A DNA stretch of 64,000 bases, from the NCBI GenBank assembly GCA_946222285.1, contig CAMIIP010000003.1:1-64000 (forward strand). Direction: 5' to 3'. This stretch comes from an uncultured Rothia sp. (GTDB lineage: Bacteria; Actinomycetota; Actinomycetes; Actinomycetales; Micrococcaceae). How positions within the stretch are numbered: the stretch's first letter is position 1; each line of letters opens with the position of its first letter. Both the position numbers and the translations under genes were made by a program. Positions 16,727-26,098 of this stretch are shown here, in pieces. The notes under the pieces were generated by a model. That model was not told the DNA's origin, did not search any database, and worked only from the letters and a program-made list of their open reading frames with translations.

Positions 16727-18346
16727 ATGACAACAGTATCTCTTGGAATGCCCCGCCTCTACCACGGCGAGGGAAACATTTTTGAAACCGAGCCCTTTCC
16801 TCAATACGCTGCTCAGGAGTTGAGCAATGAACAGCTCCGAGAAAACCTTGGCTTCGCTACGCACAAAATTCGCAGCAAGCGGGCAGACGTCATCGGTGAG
16901 CTTCCTGACTGGCAGGAGCTACGCACTGCCGGTTCCATGATTAAACAGCGAGTCATGGCACATCTGCCCGAATATCTTGAAATGTTTGAGAAGAACTTTA
17001 CCGCTGCAGGCGGGCATGTTCACTGGGCACGCGATGCTGAAGAAGCCAATCAGATTGCCCTTGATCTCATCAAGGAGCAGGGCGTAGACGAAATCATCAA
17101 GATTAAGTCCATGGCAACCGCTGAAACCGGTCTCAACGAATTTCTGGAAAAAAACGGCGTCAACGCTATTGAAACCGATCTGGCCGAAGAGATCGTGCAA
17201 CTTGCCGACGATCGCCCCTCGCACATTTTGGTGCCCGCCATCCACTTCAACCGCACGCAGATTCGCGATATCTTCAAGCAGAAGATTGAGGGAGTGAAGG
17301 TAGATTTATCCAACGATCCTGCAGAGTTAGCAGAGGCGTCCCGTATTCGTTTGCGCGATAAATTCTTGACTACCAAGGTGGCAGTTTCCGGCGTGAACTT
17401 TGGTATTGCAGAAACGGGAACCCTCAGTATTGTGGAGTCTGAGGGCAACGGACGCATGTGTCTGACTCTGCCCGAAACCCTCATTTCTGTTATGGGTATT
17501 GAGAAAATTCTGCCCAGCTTTGAAGACTTTGAGGTTTTCTTCCAGCTTCTTCCGCGCTCGTCCACCGGTGAGCGTATGAACCCCTACACCTCGCTCTGGA
17601 CGGGCGTCACCCCCGGCGACGGTCCCCAGAATATGCACGTTATTCTCATGGACAACGGACGCTCGGCGGTTCTGGCTGATGAGGTGGGGCGTCAGGCTCT
17701 GCACTGCATCCGTTGTTCTGCTTGTCTGAACGTCTGTCCCGTCTATGAACGAGCCGGTGGTCATGCGTACGGCTCTACTTACCCCGGTCCCATCGGCGCC
17801 ATCCTTTCGCCTCAGCTGGGCGGAATTGAAAACGAATATAACTCCACGCTTCCTTTCGCCTCATCGCTCTGTGGTGCCTGCTATGAAGCCTGCCCTGTGA
17901 AAATTAATATTCCCGATGTACTCGTACATCTGCGCGGTAAAGCGGTGGATATGGAGAAAGCCCAGGGCGACTTTGAGGGCGGTAAAAAGCATCCGCACCC
18001 GCAGATGGACGCTCTGATGTTTGGTGCTAAGAAGCTCTTTAGCTCGGGCAAACTCATGGGCATAGCAGAGAAGGCTCTGCCAATGTCTAAGCTGGTGACA
18101 GGTAAAGACCACCGCATCTCTAAGGCTCCCGGGCTAGTGGGTGGTTGGACTAAATATCGTGATATTCCCGAGCCTCCTGCCGAGTCTTTCCGCAACTGGT
18201 GGAAGAAAGAGCACGGTAAAGATTCAAAGAAGGACGGCGCACAGCGGGTGGATATCCAGGCGCTGATTGAGGAAAACCGGGGCAAGGCAGAAGAGGTTCA
18301 CGCTAACGCTACGGTAGCTGACCCGGCAAAGAAGGAGCAGAAGTGA
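16727..18346 (+). CDS. lutB: Lactate utilization protein B (4Fe-4S subunit)
   Basis: LutB carries the electron-transfer clusters of LutABC. The N-terminal LUD domain (about 40-310) is followed by two ferredoxin-type motifs: Cys327, Cys330, Cys333, Cys337 (HCIRCSACLNVCP) and Cys382, Cys385, Cys389 (CGACYEACP). At 539 residues it is longer than the B. subtilis type; the C-terminal 140 residues include a FRNWW segment and a polar, lysine-rich tail. AGGAGG lies 7 nt before the ATG. Its stop overlaps the lutC GTG start (GTGA). Confidence 0.95.
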   Translation: MTTVSLGMPRLYHGEGNIFETEPFPQYAAQELSNEQLRENLGFATHKIRSKRADVIGELPDWQELRTAGSMIKQRVMAHLPEYLEMFEKNFTAAGGHVHWARDAEEANQIALDLIKEQGVDEIIKIKSMATAETGLNEFLEKNGVNAIETDLAEEIVQLADDRPSHILVPAIHFNRTQIRDIFKQKIEGVKVDLSNDPAELAEASRIRLRDKFLTTKVAVSGVNFGIAETGTLSIVESEGNGRMCLTLPETLISVMGIEKILPSFEDFEVFFQLLPRSSTGERMNPYTSLWTGVTPGDGPQNMHVILMDNGRSAVLADEVGRQALHCIRCSACLNVCPVYERAGGHAYGSTYPGPIGAILSPQLGGIENEYNSTLPFASSLCGACYEACPVKINIPDVLVHLRGKAVDMEKAQGDFEGGKKHPHPQMDALMFGAKKLFSSGKLMGIAEKALPMSKLVTGKDHRISKAPGLVGGWTKYRDIPEPPAESFRNWWKKEHGKDSKKDGAQRVDIQALIEENRGKAEEVHANATVADPAKKEQK

Positions 18347-18984
18347 GCACCGCTAGAGAAGATATTTTAGGGCGCATTCGAAGCTCTTTGAGCGATCATC
18401 CTGCTCCACCCGAACCCGTTCGCGCTTACCGTCGCAAGGGAAATCTCAATGCTGAACAGACTTTAGAGATGCTGGTCGACCGCCTGGTGGACTACAAAGC
18501 GAATGTTTATTACGCTACCGAGGAAACCATCTCGGAGCAGATTGATGAGCTTTTGCAGAACGCCAGTCGCTATGTGGTTCCCTCCGGTATCAACGAGGCA
18601 TGGCTACCTGCCGACACCGCGCGTCGTTCTCGTATCTTCGATGCCGGAAATATTAAGAAGGCGGGTACGCTTTCTTTGAAAGAACTCGACAGCGTTAACG
18701 CGGTGATTACTAGTTCTACCGTTTCCTGCGCTGAGACCGGCACGATTTTTCTCAACACCAACCCCGATGAAGGACGGCGCGCGATTACGCTGGTACCTGA
18801 TCACCACATTTGCGTGGTGAAAGAGAGCACCGTGGTGGAGCTGATCCCTCAGGCCATTGAGCGTATCTCTTATGAGCGACCGGTCACCATGATTTCGGGA
18901 CCTTCGGCAACTAGCGATATTGAGTTGATTCGTGTGGAGGGCGTACACGGTCCGCGTATTCTGGACGTTATTATCCTCAAGTAG
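18343..18984 (+). CDS. lutC: Lactate utilization protein C
   Basis: LutC is the small LUD-domain subunit of the lactate oxidation complex. The 213-residue protein has the family core, including SSTVSCAETGTIFL and the C-terminal ISGPSATSDIELIRVEGVHGPR. The GTG start overlaps the lutB stop by 4 nt and an AAGGAG lies just upstream, consistent with coupled translation of lutABC. A strong terminator follows directly, so the operon ends here. Confidence 0.94.
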   Translation: MSTAREDILGRIRSSLSDHPAPPEPVRAYRRKGNLNAEQTLEMLVDRLVDYKANVYYATEETISEQIDELLQNASRYVVPSGINEAWLPADTARRSRIFDAGNIKKAGTLSLKELDSVNAVITSSTVSCAETGTIFLNTNPDEGRRAITLVPDHHICVVKESTVVELIPQAIERISYERPVTMISGPSATSDIELIRVEGVHGPRILDVIILK

Positions 18985-18994
18985 GCTGATGCAG

Positions 18995-19056
18995 AGTTCC
19001 CCTTGATCTTAGGTTGCTATTTTGGCCATAAGATGAAGGGGAACTTTTCTATTTTT
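18995..19056 (+). terminator. Intrinsic terminator of the lutABC operon
   Basis: A 17-bp stem (18995-19011 with 19029-19045) with a single mismatch, loop of 17 nt, then TTTCTATTTTT. It lies 10 nt after lutC and overlaps the upstream extension of the next open frame, which argues for the later start of that gene (19069). Confidence 0.9.
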
Positions 19057-19068
19057 CAAGCGGGTGTC

Positions 19069-19476
19069 ATGTCTAATCTTGTGGTTCGTGAAACGGTCCT
19101 TAAGGTGTTTCTTCTTGCGGTAGTGATGATTCTAGGAATCGCTCTTACCTATCTGCTCGAATTCATCCTGGGCTATTCTAGTGGCGGCGAGCTGGTTCTG
19201 CTTCTTATGCTGGTGGGCTTTTGGTCTCTGACCAGAATCTTCCGAGGTTCTAGCGAAACAGATCTGCCGCGCCCGCTTTGGCGCATGACCGAGCGCCCTG
19301 CCTTAGGATATGGGCTATTTGTCTTCTTTCTTGTGAACGGACTCAGCAATCTTCTTCTGGCAATTATGGTGCTCAATCCTCTGCAGATTCTTGCTTATAC
19401 TGCCATGACGGCGCTCGGGGGCCTCTTCTTCCGATCCTCTATCAAGCTGCACAGAGCGGACAAAAGAAATAGTTAG
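19069..19476 (+). CDS. Small four-helix membrane protein, unknown function
   Basis: A 135-residue hydrophobic protein with about four membrane segments: VFLLAVVMILGIALTYLLEF, ELVLLLMLVGFWSL, LGYGLFVFFLVNGL and ILAYTAMTALGGLFF. I do not recognise a family. The start at 19069 is inferred because the in-frame extension to 19003 lies inside the lutABC terminator. No strong ribosome site is seen. Its stop overlaps by 4 bp the stop of the convergent antiporter gene. Confidence 0.6.
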   Translation: MSNLVVRETVLKVFLLAVVMILGIALTYLLEFILGYSSGGELVLLLMLVGFWSLTRIFRGSSETDLPRPLWRMTERPALGYGLFVFFLVNGLSNLLLAIMVLNPLQILAYTAMTALGGLFFRSSIKLHRADKRNS

Positions 19477-20843
19477 TCGTCTGTTTTCTTCCGCGGAATC
19501 ACCGGTAGAGAGGCCGTGATTGTTTTAGAGGTTTGAGTGCGTTCAATCTTTTTCTCTCGCATCTTCTGCTGAGTGGTTTTTTCGGTAGCGGAACCGGCGC
19601 CGTCCTTCTTTTTAAAAATGTTGTCGATGACAGTTGCTTGCAAGGGGAAAATAAGAATGGTGAGCGCCCCGCCTGCTACCAGGAGCGAAGCTGTATCTTC
19701 AGAGATCAGACTGTTTTTGAGAGCAATATTGGTGACTGCCACCAGAATGGGTAGACCCGCAGCTGCGTAGAGTCCAAGCTGAATTTTCTGGTTGGTGGTA
19801 CGCAGACCGGAATGGGTCTTAACAAAGAACTCGCACAGAACAACGGGCAAACCACGAACAGTGAGCAGAGCCAGAGCAATTCCTAAGAGCATGAACGGTT
19901 TTTCTGCCAAAACTGCAATGTTGATACTCATCCCCGAACAAACAAAAAAGAGCGGAATCAAGAAGCTGAATCCCAGTACATCTAGACGCTTAGAGAAAGG
20001 CTCAAAAGCGCCGATGGGGGTCAGAGAGCGCAGAATGATTCCGGCGGCAAAGGCACCGAGAACCACGTCTAGCTCGAATACAGCAGCGGCCGTCATGAGC
20101 GTTACTAGAATGAGCATAGCCAGGCGTAGCATGGTTTGAGTGGTGGCAGAAGCATTTGCTGCCATGGTGCGCCGAAGCCCCGGAATATGCTCAAAGGCGC
20201 GGTGCGGAACCAGCGCCGTGACCAGGGCTATCGCCATAAAACCTAGAAGAATGAGAACAGCAATAAAAGTATTGTGTCGGGAGAGTAAAAGCGCCATCGC
20301 AAAGATTGGTAGTACTTCACCAATCGCCCCGTGTACCAGAATCGAATCACCCAGCGCCGTTCCCGTCTGACCATTGTTACGAACCATCGGCAAAATGGTG
20401 CCCAGCGCCGTTGACGTCATAGCGATGGCAAAAACCGCCATCTCGTCGATGCCCTCGATCCAGTCGGTAACCATTCCACCAACGACTAGTCCCAGCGCAA
20501 AACTCACCAGCCAGGTTCCTGCGGCGAATCCGCCCTGCCGAGATTTGAGGGCACTCGTGTTGACCTCATAACCGGCTATAAGGAAAAGAACGCCTAATCC
20601 TAAATCTTTGATGAGCGAAATACCGTTAGACGTATTGGCAAGCCCCAGGGCATAGGGGCCAATGAGCATGCCTAAGATGAGTAGTATGACGACGTCGGGT
20701 AGCTTTTTACGGGTCAGAGCCGATAGCAGCGGCGAGAGCATGGCAGCTAACGCAATCCAGAACAGCGAGATGTAAGCGTTCGTGTTCTCGGTTTCAGAAC
20801 TGGCAAGTAGCACCATATCCGGTGCGGGAAGTGAAAGTAGCAC
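19473..20843 (-). CDS. Cation:proton antiporter (CPA2/Kef type)
   Basis: A 456-residue membrane protein of the CPA2 Na+(K+)/H+ exchanger family. About 12 hydrophobic segments are followed by a charged cytoplasmic tail of about 55 residues rich in Lys/Thr. Family-like stretches include LPDVVILLILGMLIGPYAL near the start, DLGLGVLFLIAGYEV, and the unwound-helix region SILVHGAIGEVLP with its acidic residue. There is no C-terminal RCK/TrkA domain. The GTG at 20843 lacks a clear ribosome site; an ATG ten codons in (20816) is an alternative. Confidence 0.88.
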   Translation of the reverse strand: MLLSLPAPDMVLLASSETENTNAYISLFWIALAAMLSPLLSALTRKKLPDVVILLILGMLIGPYALGLANTSNGISLIKDLGLGVLFLIAGYEVNTSALKSRQGGFAAGTWLVSFALGLVVGGMVTDWIEGIDEMAVFAIAMTSTALGTILPMVRNNGQTGTALGDSILVHGAIGEVLPIFAMALLLSRHNTFIAVLILLGFMAIALVTALVPHRAFEHIPGLRRTMAANASATTQTMLRLAMLILVTLMTAAAVFELDVVLGAFAAGIILRSLTPIGAFEPFSKRLDVLGFSFLIPLFFVCSGMSINIAVLAEKPFMLLGIALALLTVRGLPVVLCEFFVKTHSGLRTTNQKIQLGLYAAAGLPILVAVTNIALKNSLISEDTASLLVAGGALTILIFPLQATVIDNIFKKKDGAGSATEKTTQQKMREKKIERTQTSKTITASLPVIPRKKTDD

Positions 20844-21000
20844 GAAAGAGGGAATCCTTTTGAAGAAGTTGCCTTGGTTATTCTATGACCTACTTACCTC
20901 ACAACCAAAGCTATAAAAGGTGGGTAGACTGTGCCTGACTTAAGGTTTTTGTTCGAGGGAGATACCGGTAGAAACTGCTACAAACACACGAGATCGCCTG

Positions 21001-21975
21001 GTGAGTATCGACCTAGCACGCTGCGTTGCTATGCTCAGCATGTTTGTTGCTTACACTGCGCCTTCGCCGGGACCGGGTGCAGTACTCGATTTTTCTGAGT
21101 TTCTGGCTACAGCCCTTTTTGCCATGCTCATCGGAGTTTCTTCTGATCTATCTGCTGATCACATGCGCTTTCCTGTCCTTTTTGCTAGCTCGGTGGTACG
21201 AGCTCTTGCCTTTATTTGTGTGGGAATATGGGCGGATAGCTGGGGCGCCCAAGTAGATATTGTGCTACCTTACCTGGGGCTTTTGAGCCTTTTGATGGCG
21301 GTGCTGGTGTATCTGCCCACCTGGTTGCTGAGTGCGCTAACTCTGATTTTTTGGTGGCTCGGTCCCTGGGCGATGACCGCTTTTGTAGAGGTAGGAACTC
21401 ACCAGACCTCGCCTTTTCTCCACACCTTTTTACTGTGGATGTTTGAAGGCTCAACCTATCGGGTATTCACTATGCTTGTCTGGGGTTGCGCGGGCGTGGT
21501 TTTGATTCGTCTGATGAGAACCTGGGGGCTTGCAGGAGATGTTCTCGGTGCCTTAGTGCTTACCCTGATTTCGGGTGGACTGTGGTGGGGTGCCGGTCAA
21601 TATTTTGAACTCTTTCCTTACACAGGAAATCGCTGGGAAGTCGGTTTTGATTTGCTCTTGGCAGCTGCCGTTATTTGTTGGTGCTCGCTCATCGCTAGAA
21701 TCTTTGGGAACCGCGAGCATCTGTTGGATATTTTTACTGTGGCAGGTCGTATGACGCTCAGTCTTTATTTACTTCAGATTGCTCTGCTGGGGCTCTACGC
21801 ATCCTATGCGCCGCGGTTTGGGTTCTCTAGTAATGACGATTCCTGGTGGATGATGAGTGCACTCATTATTTTGTCGCTACTCTTTGCATACTTCTGGAAT
21901 CGACTGCTGGCGAGCACTTTTGCTGCTCGTGGTCCTGCGGAAACACTGCTGAGTTGGGTTTCAGGGCGCGGGTAG
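21001..21975 (+). CDS. Acyltransferase-like membrane protein (DUF418/HGSNAT-like)
   Basis: A 324-residue polytopic protein with around nine to ten hydrophobic segments. It starts with SIDLARCVAMLSMF, the N-terminal signature (usually R-x-x-x-D-x-A-R-G) of DUF418 and heparan-alpha-glucosaminide acetyltransferase-like membrane proteins, and has a C-terminal GRMTLSLYLLQIALL stretch typical of them. The Arg-x-x-x-Asp-Leu-Ala-Arg motif would normally be preceded by a few cytoplasmic residues; the in-frame DNA upstream of the GTG encodes a compatible polar stretch but offers no better start codon. The substrate is unknown. Confidence 0.75.
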   Translation: MSIDLARCVAMLSMFVAYTAPSPGPGAVLDFSEFLATALFAMLIGVSSDLSADHMRFPVLFASSVVRALAFICVGIWADSWGAQVDIVLPYLGLLSLLMAVLVYLPTWLLSALTLIFWWLGPWAMTAFVEVGTHQTSPFLHTFLLWMFEGSTYRVFTMLVWGCAGVVLIRLMRTWGLAGDVLGALVLTLISGGLWWGAGQYFELFPYTGNRWEVGFDLLLAAAVICWCSLIARIFGNREHLLDIFTVAGRMTLSLYLLQIALLGLYASYAPRFGFSSNDDSWWMMSALIILSLLFAYFWNRLLASTFAARGPAETLLSWVSGRG

Positions 21976-22040
21976 AAACGCAAATAGCAGGACGGCGCGG
22001 CCACTCTCTTATCTATCGAGATGCGTAAACCGGCATAATA

Positions 22041-22071
22041 AAGCCCCGGAAAGCTGAGCCTTCCGGGGCTT
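22041..22071 (-). terminator. Intrinsic terminator after tRNA-Pro
   Basis: A perfect 11-bp G+C-rich stem (22041-22051 with 22061-22071) and 9-nt loop. On the minus strand it lies 12 nt past the tRNA 3' end and is followed by TATTATGCC. Confidence 0.8.
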
Positions 22072-22083
22072 ATTGATTCATTG

Positions 22084-22157
22084 TCGGGATGACAGGATTT
22101 GAACCTGCGACCTCGTCGTCCCGAACGACGCGCGCTACCAAGCTGCGCCACATCCCG
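22084..22157 (-). tRNA. tRNA-Pro (anticodon CGG)
   Basis: A 74-nt cloverleaf on the minus strand. Acceptor arm CGGGATG pairs with CATCCCG, the D-stem is GCGC/GCGC, the anticodon stem CGTCG/CGACG closes loop TTCGGGA (anticodon CGG, reads CCG), and the T arm is GCAGG-TTCGAAT-CCTGT. The discriminator is A; CCA is not encoded. No integrase or attachment-site duplication is seen beside it. Confidence 0.95.
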
Positions 22158-22348
22158 ATTGTTAACCCGTCAAAAATATTTGCAGGCAACCGTTACATTT
22201 TAGCGGAATTGCCTCTGCCGCGCAAAGAAACGGTCGATGAGATTAGCGCTCAGAGGCGATTTATGTCAGTTGCAAACCACCAGCAACCGCTGTCCCAGGT
22301 TGATGAAGTATCTCTATAAATAAGCCTTAAAATCTAGAAAATAATAAT

Positions 22349-24163
22349 TTAGACCTCCATCGCCTCGTCCCAGGCTTGCACCATCTGGGCAAAACGCCCG
22401 TCACCGGCGGTGAGTTCGGCGGGGGAGCCGTCTTCAATGATGCGTCCGTCGTCCACCACGAGGACGCGGTCTGAATCGAGCACTGTGGAGAGCCTGTGGG
22501 CGATGATGAAGGACGTGCGACCTTCGAGTAGTTTTTGCAGTCCCTCTTGCACGAGACGTTCGGTGGGGATATCCAATGAGGCGGTCGCCTCATCGAGAAT
22601 TAAAACCGCAGGGTTGACCAAGAAAGCACGCGCGAAGGCAATCAACTGACGTTGACCTGCTGAAACACGCCCGCCACGTTTAGCCAGATTGGTTTCGTAC
22701 CCCTCGGGTAGCGAGGTAATAAAATCATGGGCACCGACACTTTGTGCCGCTTGGATGACTTCTTCTTCCGAAGCATCGGGGCGAGCCAGACGAATGTTGT
22801 CGGCAACGCTTCCCTGGAAGAGGAAGGCCTCCTGAGTCACCATGATGACTTCGCTACGTAGCTGGGCATCGGAGAGGTCGCGTATGTCTACGCCGTCCAG
22901 AAGTAGTCTGCCCTCGGTGAGATCGTAGAATCGTGCGATGAGTTTAGCCACCGTTGATTTACCTGCTCCAGTTTTGCCCACCAGCGCCACATGCTGACCA
23001 GCCGGAACATGCAGGGCAAAGGGGTGTAACGCCGGGCGCCCGGGGATATAACTAAAGGAAGCTTCCTCAAAGGCGACCTCGCCCCGAGCAAGGTCAGCTC
23101 GAACGTGAGGACGCTCTGGTTCTTTCACACTGGGCTTTTCTGCCAGGAATCCCGAAACTTTTTCCAGTGCAGAGACGGCCGACTGAAACATGTTGTAGAA
23201 CTCAGAAAGCGCCATGACGGGCTCAAAGATTCGGTTAGCGTAGATGGTCAGCGCCAGTAGTGTGCCAACCTGCATCGCGCCGCCGAGTACGCTATAGCCG
23301 CCGATAATAAGTACCGCACCCACAAACACATTTCCAATAGCCATGAGAGTGGGCATAAAGATACCGTGAATTTTGATGGTGTTCATGGTGGTGATGCGGT
23401 AGCCTTCAGCGATTTCGCCGTATGCTGCACGCACTGACGCTTCGGAACCGAAGGCTTTCACCGCGCGAACACCGGTGAAGGTTTCAGCGAACTTGCCAAT
23501 GAGTTGGGCATTAACAACGCGCTGGGCGCGGTAGGCAAGAGCAGAACGTTTTTGAAACCAAACAGTAAGAAAGCAGATGGGGACAGCCGCTATGACTAAG
23601 GCTATTCCGGCTCTCCAGTCGAGGAGCACCAGTGCGATGATGGTGAAAAGCATGTAGAGCAGTGTGGAAGCGAGCTGCGTCAGCCCTGAATCGAGGAAGG
23701 CTTTGAGGGTTTCTAAGTCAGAGGTCAGACGGGAAACCACGCGCCCGGAGGTATAGGTTTCGTGGAACTGGATCGAGAGTTTTTGGGCATGGGAGAACAT
23801 GCGTTGCCGCAAATCATAGAGGGCTTTTTGCGAGATTTTAGCGGTGAGAACGATATTGAAATAGAGGGTCATACTCGACAGTAAAGCTAGCCCCAGGTAG
23901 GCGAAAAACACGGTGAGAGTAGGCTTTGAGTCGCCTGCGCTGAGCGGCGCAATGGTGTGGTCGATGCCATAAGAAAGCAGAAGCGGTAGCGACACTGCAA
24001 AAGCTTCAGAGACAACCACCAGCACTACAGCGAGAATCAGCTCTTTCTTCAGTGGAGAGAGCGCCGAGCGCAGCAGCTGCATCGAGCGCCGTCGTACTTC
24101 TTTTTGCTCTGTGGTGGTGAGTTGAATTTTGTCTTCAGCAAGCTCTGGGGTAGCTGTTCTCAT
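22349..24163 (-). CDS. ABC exporter half-transporter, catalytically complete subunit
   Basis: A 604-residue type IV ABC exporter subunit: six-helix transmembrane domain (about 35-330) and C-terminal nucleotide-binding domain. All ATPase motifs are canonical: Walker A GKTGAGKST, Q-loop VTQEAFLF, signature VSAGQRQLIAFARA, Walker B VLILDEATASLD with catalytic Glu, and H-loop IIAHRL. The ATG overlaps the stop of the upstream NBD fragment by 4 nt. It should form a heterodimer with the product of the two upstream frames. The substrate (drug, lipid or peptide) is unknown. Confidence 0.93.
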   Translation of the reverse strand: MRTATPELAEDKIQLTTTEQKEVRRRSMQLLRSALSPLKKELILAVVLVVVSEAFAVSLPLLLSYGIDHTIAPLSAGDSKPTLTVFFAYLGLALLSSMTLYFNIVLTAKISQKALYDLRQRMFSHAQKLSIQFHETYTSGRVVSRLTSDLETLKAFLDSGLTQLASTLLYMLFTIIALVLLDWRAGIALVIAAVPICFLTVWFQKRSALAYRAQRVVNAQLIGKFAETFTGVRAVKAFGSEASVRAAYGEIAEGYRITTMNTIKIHGIFMPTLMAIGNVFVGAVLIIGGYSVLGGAMQVGTLLALTIYANRIFEPVMALSEFYNMFQSAVSALEKVSGFLAEKPSVKEPERPHVRADLARGEVAFEEASFSYIPGRPALHPFALHVPAGQHVALVGKTGAGKSTVAKLIARFYDLTEGRLLLDGVDIRDLSDAQLRSEVIMVTQEAFLFQGSVADNIRLARPDASEEEVIQAAQSVGAHDFITSLPEGYETNLAKRGGRVSAGQRQLIAFARAFLVNPAVLILDEATASLDIPTERLVQEGLQKLLEGRTSFIIAHRLSTVLDSDRVLVVDDGRIIEDGSPAELTAGDGRFAQMVQAWDEAMEV

Positions 24164-25029
24164 GAGCGAGCCTTTCGACCGGTGGAATCTGTTTTTTCTT
24201 CGGGGTGTAGGAGCATGAGCTCTGCGTAAGCTGGGATGCGCATCAGTTCGCTGTGGGTTCCCACTGCCGTGATGCGTCCGTTCTCCATGAGTGCTACGCG
24301 ATCTGCGAGAGACACAGTGGAGGGGCGGTGTGCGGTAATGATAGTAGTGGTGTCGGTCAGTTGTTCTTTGAGCATTCCCACCACAGCTTCTTCGGTGTTC
24401 ACATCGAGTGCGGAAAGCGGGTCGTCAAGGAGTAAGACGCGAGGGTTCCCGGCAATAGCACGTGCTAGCGAGAGGCGCTGGCGCTGACCACCGGAAAGGC
24501 TCATGCCTTCTTCACCTACCAGGGTGTGAACTCCTTCGGGGAGGTCTTTCACAAAATCGGAGGATGATACACGGAGCGCGGTTTCAACGACGGAGTTGAG
24601 CTCTTCTTCGGTCTTGCCTTCCTTTTCCACACCGAGCAGCACGTTATCGCGCACGGAGGAGGAAAAGAGCACAGGCTCTTCGAAGGCTATAGTCATGTGG
24701 GAACGAAGCTCAGGCAGCGGGATTTTCTCGATATCCTCGCCGTCTAGCAAGACCTTGCCGCCGGTGACGGAGTAGAGACGCGGAATGAGCTGCAGCAGCG
24801 TGGATTTTCCGCTGCCGGTGGTTCCCACGAGGGCGAGGATTTCGCCGGGTGCTACCTTCAGACTGAGATTTTCAATGATGGGTGACCTTGCATCCTGGTA
24901 GGAGAAAGTAGCGTTTTCAAACTCTAAGGACGCCGCGTCGTGACGACTAATGTGAGGGGCTGAAATGCCGTTGATGAGGATGATGTCTTCATCGATAGGC
25001 TCACTCATGATTTCGCGGTGGCGTTCCAT
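24160..25029 (-). CDS. ABC exporter nucleotide-binding domain, split from its membrane domain
   Basis: A 289-residue NBD with Walker A GTTGSGKST and signature LSGGQRQRLSLARA, but degenerate elsewhere: Walker B is LLLDDPLSALD (Asp in place of catalytic Glu) and the Q-loop reads AFEEPVLFS (Glu in place of Gln). Heterodimeric exporters often have one such impaired site. The frame begins with MERHREIMSEP, the linker normally joined to the transmembrane domain, and overlaps the upstream frame by 29 nt. Removing one G at 25035-25036 would fuse the two. It is probably half of a frameshifted gene, although separate translation by coupling is possible. Confidence 0.8.
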   Translation of the reverse strand: MERHREIMSEPIDEDIILINGISAPHISRHDAASLEFENATFSYQDARSPIIENLSLKVAPGEILALVGTTGSGKSTLLQLIPRLYSVTGGKVLLDGEDIEKIPLPELRSHMTIAFEEPVLFSSSVRDNVLLGVEKEGKTEEELNSVVETALRVSSSDFVKDLPEGVHTLVGEEGMSLSGGQRQRLSLARAIAGNPRVLLLDDPLSALDVNTEEAVVGMLKEQLTDTTTIITAHRPSTVSLADRVALMENGRITAVGTHSELMRIPAYAELMLLHPEEKTDSTGRKARS

Positions 25030-26005
25030 CGCTACCTTTGAATCGAGCCAGAGCCCCTAAGAGCATACCGAAGCGTTCAATTTGTGGAGTCAAAATAGCA
25101 GTGGTGGCAAAGTAGGCGGTGAGTTCACCGATGCTCATGTGCTGGTTGGCTACCTGCTGAATACCGATGAAAAGGGAAATCGCCATGGTGAGACCGGCGA
25201 TGGTGTTGGTCTTAAAGAGAACGCTTGCGACGGCGCGGGCACGTGAGATTTCTGTGTCTTTGAGCTCTGCCGCCTGCACGGTAAAACGACCCAGAGCGTT
25301 CTGACCCTGCCCCAGTGCCTTGAGCACGCGAACACCCTGTACCGACTCTTCAACACCGGTGGCAAGATCGCCTGACTGCTGCTGAACTTCTCGGGTCAGA
25401 GCCTTGTACTTTTGCACAAAGAACCAGAGAGCCCAGAACATCATCGGCACCGAGCAAAGGTAAATCATTCCGAGCACCATGGAGCCGCGAAAGAGAAAAA
25501 CCAGCCCAAGAATCAACATGGAGACTGAGGCAACGCACTGAATAGAGCCATAGGCAGTCCAGCGGCGTATCAGGGAGAGATCGCTGGTAGAACGAGTGAG
25601 GAGCTGCCCGGAGGGCCAGCGGTCGTGGAAAGAGACGGTGGCACGGGCAAGATGATCGAAAAACTTCATACGGATTCCGTTTTCCACCTGTGTGGCAGTA
25701 TCGACGACCAACATACGGCGGATAAAAAGTAGCCCGGCTTGCAGTAAACCCAATCTGATAATTATCAATCCGCCCAGCCAAACAGCCTGACCGGTAGGGT
25801 TTTGCGAACCTACCAGGTGGTCTACCACCCAGGCAAGAACCTGTGGAATAGAAATAGCCGTGACCGATGCCAGAATCGCTATGAACATACCAAAGAACCA
25901 CTTTGCGCGGATAGGGCGCATATAGTTCCACAGCGAAGGAGTGGTTTGTTGAAGAGGATCAGAAGGGGGAGGAACGGGTCTCGGCAGGGTACGCAACAGG
26001 CTCAT
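25001..26005 (-). CDS. ABC exporter transmembrane domain, frameshifted from its NBD
   Basis: The membrane half of an ABC exporter: six helices between about residues 40 and 320, with the coupling-region sequence FDHLARATVSFHDRWPSGQLLTRSTSDL. It ends GMLLGALARFK, after which the frame switches into GSDGTPPRNHE and stops, exactly where the family continues into the linker and NBD. The start is set at ATG 26005 (MSLLRTLPRP); an upstream TTG at 26041 is less likely. With the next two genes it forms one exporter operon. Confidence 0.8.
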   Translation of the reverse strand: MSLLRTLPRPVPPPSDPLQQTTPSLWNYMRPIRAKWFFGMFIAILASVTAISIPQVLAWVVDHLVGSQNPTGQAVWLGGLIIIRLGLLQAGLLFIRRMLVVDTATQVENGIRMKFFDHLARATVSFHDRWPSGQLLTRSTSDLSLIRRWTAYGSIQCVASVSMLILGLVFLFRGSMVLGMIYLCSVPMMFWALWFFVQKYKALTREVQQQSGDLATGVEESVQGVRVLKALGQGQNALGRFTVQAAELKDTEISRARAVASVLFKTNTIAGLTMAISLFIGIQQVANQHMSIGELTAYFATTAILTPQIERFGMLLGALARFKGSDGTPPRNHE

Positions 26006-26098
26006 AATAGATAACCCTACCTTTTGTGAATCACCTAACAAAGAAGGCGCATAGCCTTTTGAAGACTATGCACCGTGGCACACAAGAAAATTTATCTC

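Noticed and set aside
19003..19068. Longer start of the small membrane protein
   Set aside because: The segment is the 3' half and loop of the lutABC terminator.
22040..22160. Integration site of a mobile element at tRNA-Pro
   Set aside because: No integrase, no duplicated tRNA 3' end and no phage or plasmid genes in the neighbourhood.
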